Notes under the pieces: generated by a model
What the model was told of the DNA's origin: nothing
Seen by the model: the letters and a program-made list of their open reading frames with translations, nothing else
The model's database searches: none
Program-made: the position numbers and the translations under genes
In this document: in pieces, positions 6,041 through 6,810 of the stretch
Layout of the letters: every line of letters starts with the position of its first letter
Position numbering within the stretch: the stretch's first letter is position 1
Origin: Bacteroidota bacterium
GTDB lineage: Bacteria > Bacteroidota > Bacteroidia > Cytophagales > Cyclobacteriaceae
Length of the DNA stretch: 6,810 nucleotides
Assembly (NCBI GenBank): GCA_024643595.1
Contig: JAHEMS010000193.1
Span: 1-6,810 of the forward strand
Reading direction: 5' to 3'

Positions 6041-6810
6041 TTAAAATTTAACATTTAAGTTGAAACCAAGGCTCCTGGTAGTAGGTACACTTGGCGATTC
6101 CAGTCCAACTACGTTGTCCGATGTATATCCAAAACTTTCAGGGTCTATATTAGGTACCCATTTCTTCAACATCAAAACATTGTTTGCTACAAAACTTAAT
6201 CTAACTCCTTTAACAGGTGAAGAAGCACCTAAGAATTTAGAAAAGTCATATCCGATTGTGATCTGGCGTAATTTCCAATAACCCGCATTATATATGACAG
6301 GCTCAACGATTTGTGCACCTCTCACCACAGAATAATAGTCTTCAGCTTTAGCAACTGCGGTATTTTTTTCGCTGGCTGCATTTACACCTTCGCCAATTAC
6401 TGCTCCCGGATCATTTCCATTCGCATCAAGCACCCCGCCTTCTCTGCCAGGCAATGTCTCTTTGAGAAGTCCATGACGATAGGCATTGAAGTTTGTTCCA
6501 GACAATACCTTGCCGCCTAACTTAAAGTCAATAAGGAATGAAGCAACGACGCCTTTATAGTTGAATGCGTTATTGAAACCACCTACCCACTTGGGCAATG
6601 CACTTCCAAAAGGAATTAGGGTTGAAGTACGAAGTGGAAGTCCATTAGCACCGAATACAATCTGTCCTTTATTAGCAGGGTTGATGGAGCCATCATCTCT
6701 TCTATAACCATACCCTACAATCTGTCCCATTTCTTCGCCTACAATTTGCTGAACAAAACCGTTGAATACGTGAGAACCAACGGTGATATTTTCACCAGCT
6801 ACATCTGTCA
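6041..6810 (-). CDS. SusC/RagA-family TonB-dependent outer-membrane transporter, C-terminal part
   Basis: The frame is open from the right edge: the first two bases belong to a split codon, and 255 residues follow to the TAA at 6041-6043. The Met at 6728-6730 is internal and not a start, because the frame continues upstream without a stop (TDVAGENITVGSHVFNG and onward). The sequence is the end of a 22-strand barrel. It shows the familiar LPKWVGGFNNAFNYKG segment, which resembles the family's NPKWxGGxxNxFxYKG motif, then alternating hydrophobic strands, YWKLRQITIGYDF, and a final strand ending NLNVKF with the C-terminal Phe needed for barrel assembly. The plug, TonB box and signal peptide lie outside the window. 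It forms the import pore with the SusD-like lipoprotein encoded 12 bp downstream. Confidence 0.95.
   Translation of the reverse strand, partial: TDVAGENITVGSHVFNGFVQQIVGEEMGQIVGYGYRRDDGSINPANKGQIVFGANGLPLRTSTLIPFGSALPKWVGGFNNAFNYKGVVASFLIDFKLGGKVLSGTNFNAYRHGLLKETLPGREGGVLDANGNDPGAVIGEGVNAASEKNTAVAKAEDYYSVVRGAQIVEPVIYNAGYWKLRQITIGYDFSKFLGASSPVKGVRLSFVANNVLMLKKWVPNIDPESFGYTSDNVVGLESPSVPTTRSLGFNLNVKF

Noticed and set aside
3535..6520. Plus-strand open frames at 3535-3759, 5313-5534, 6060-6281 and 6311-6520
   Set aside because: They are antisense shadows of the RraA-like, SusD-like and SusC-like genes.
6728..6730. ATG taken as the start of a 229-residue protein
   Set aside because: The same frame is open to the window edge and the upstream residues continue the SusC barrel, so this Met is internal.
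1..6810. tRNA or rRNA genes, insertion sequences, CRISPR arrays, tandem repeats
   Set aside because: Nothing resembling these was seen in the intergenic stretches, and coding sequence fills the rest.

Overview
All recognisable genes lie on the minus strand, so the window reads right to left. It looks like part of a nutrient-acquisition locus from a Bacteroidota species. The main reasons are a SusC/SusD-type outer-membrane pair, a lipoprotein signal on the SusD homologue, few recognisable Shine-Dalgarno sequences, and exported enzymes encoded just downstream of the transporter. A Cytophagales/Chitinophagales-like genome would fit, but I cannot name a genus from the sequence alone.

In transcription order the layout is: (1) the C-terminal 255 residues of a SusC/RagA-type TonB-dependent transporter, cut by the right edge (6041-6810); (2) a complete SusD-like surface lipoprotein (4502-6028), 12 bp after susC; (3) a 149-bp gap with a strong hairpin just after the SusD stop and an overlapping pair of small inverted repeats; (4) an RraA-like/class II pyruvate-aldolase-fold protein with a Sec signal peptide (3402-4352); (5) a Tat-exported enolase-superfamily protein of the galactonate-dehydratase-like type (2096-3385), 16 bp later; (6) a second Tat-exported, divergent enolase-superfamily protein (691-2061), 34 bp later; (7) a 124-bp gap with an inverted repeat and what looks like the leftover 3' end of another enolase-superfamily gene; (8) the N-terminal 188 residues of a second exported RraA-like protein, cut by the left edge (1-566).

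The working model, which is inference, is as follows. SusC/SusD brings a sugar acid, or an oligosaccharide carrying one, across the outer membrane. The enolase-superfamily enzymes dehydrate the acid to a 2-keto-3-deoxy acid. The RraA-fold proteins then cleave the keto acid retro-aldol fashion to pyruvate (or a similar keto acid) plus an aldehyde. All four enzymes carry export signals (two Tat, two Sec), so the chemistry would take place outside the cytoplasm, where such dehydratase/aldolase routes do not normally run. Having two members of each family suggests either two substrates or stereoisomers, or a duplicated module that has partly decayed. The most notable points are this exported dehydratase-aldolase set, the different catalytic residues in the two dehydratase paralogues, and the in-frame vestigial tail at about 649-666. 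I saw no RNA genes, mobile elements or CRISPR arrays.
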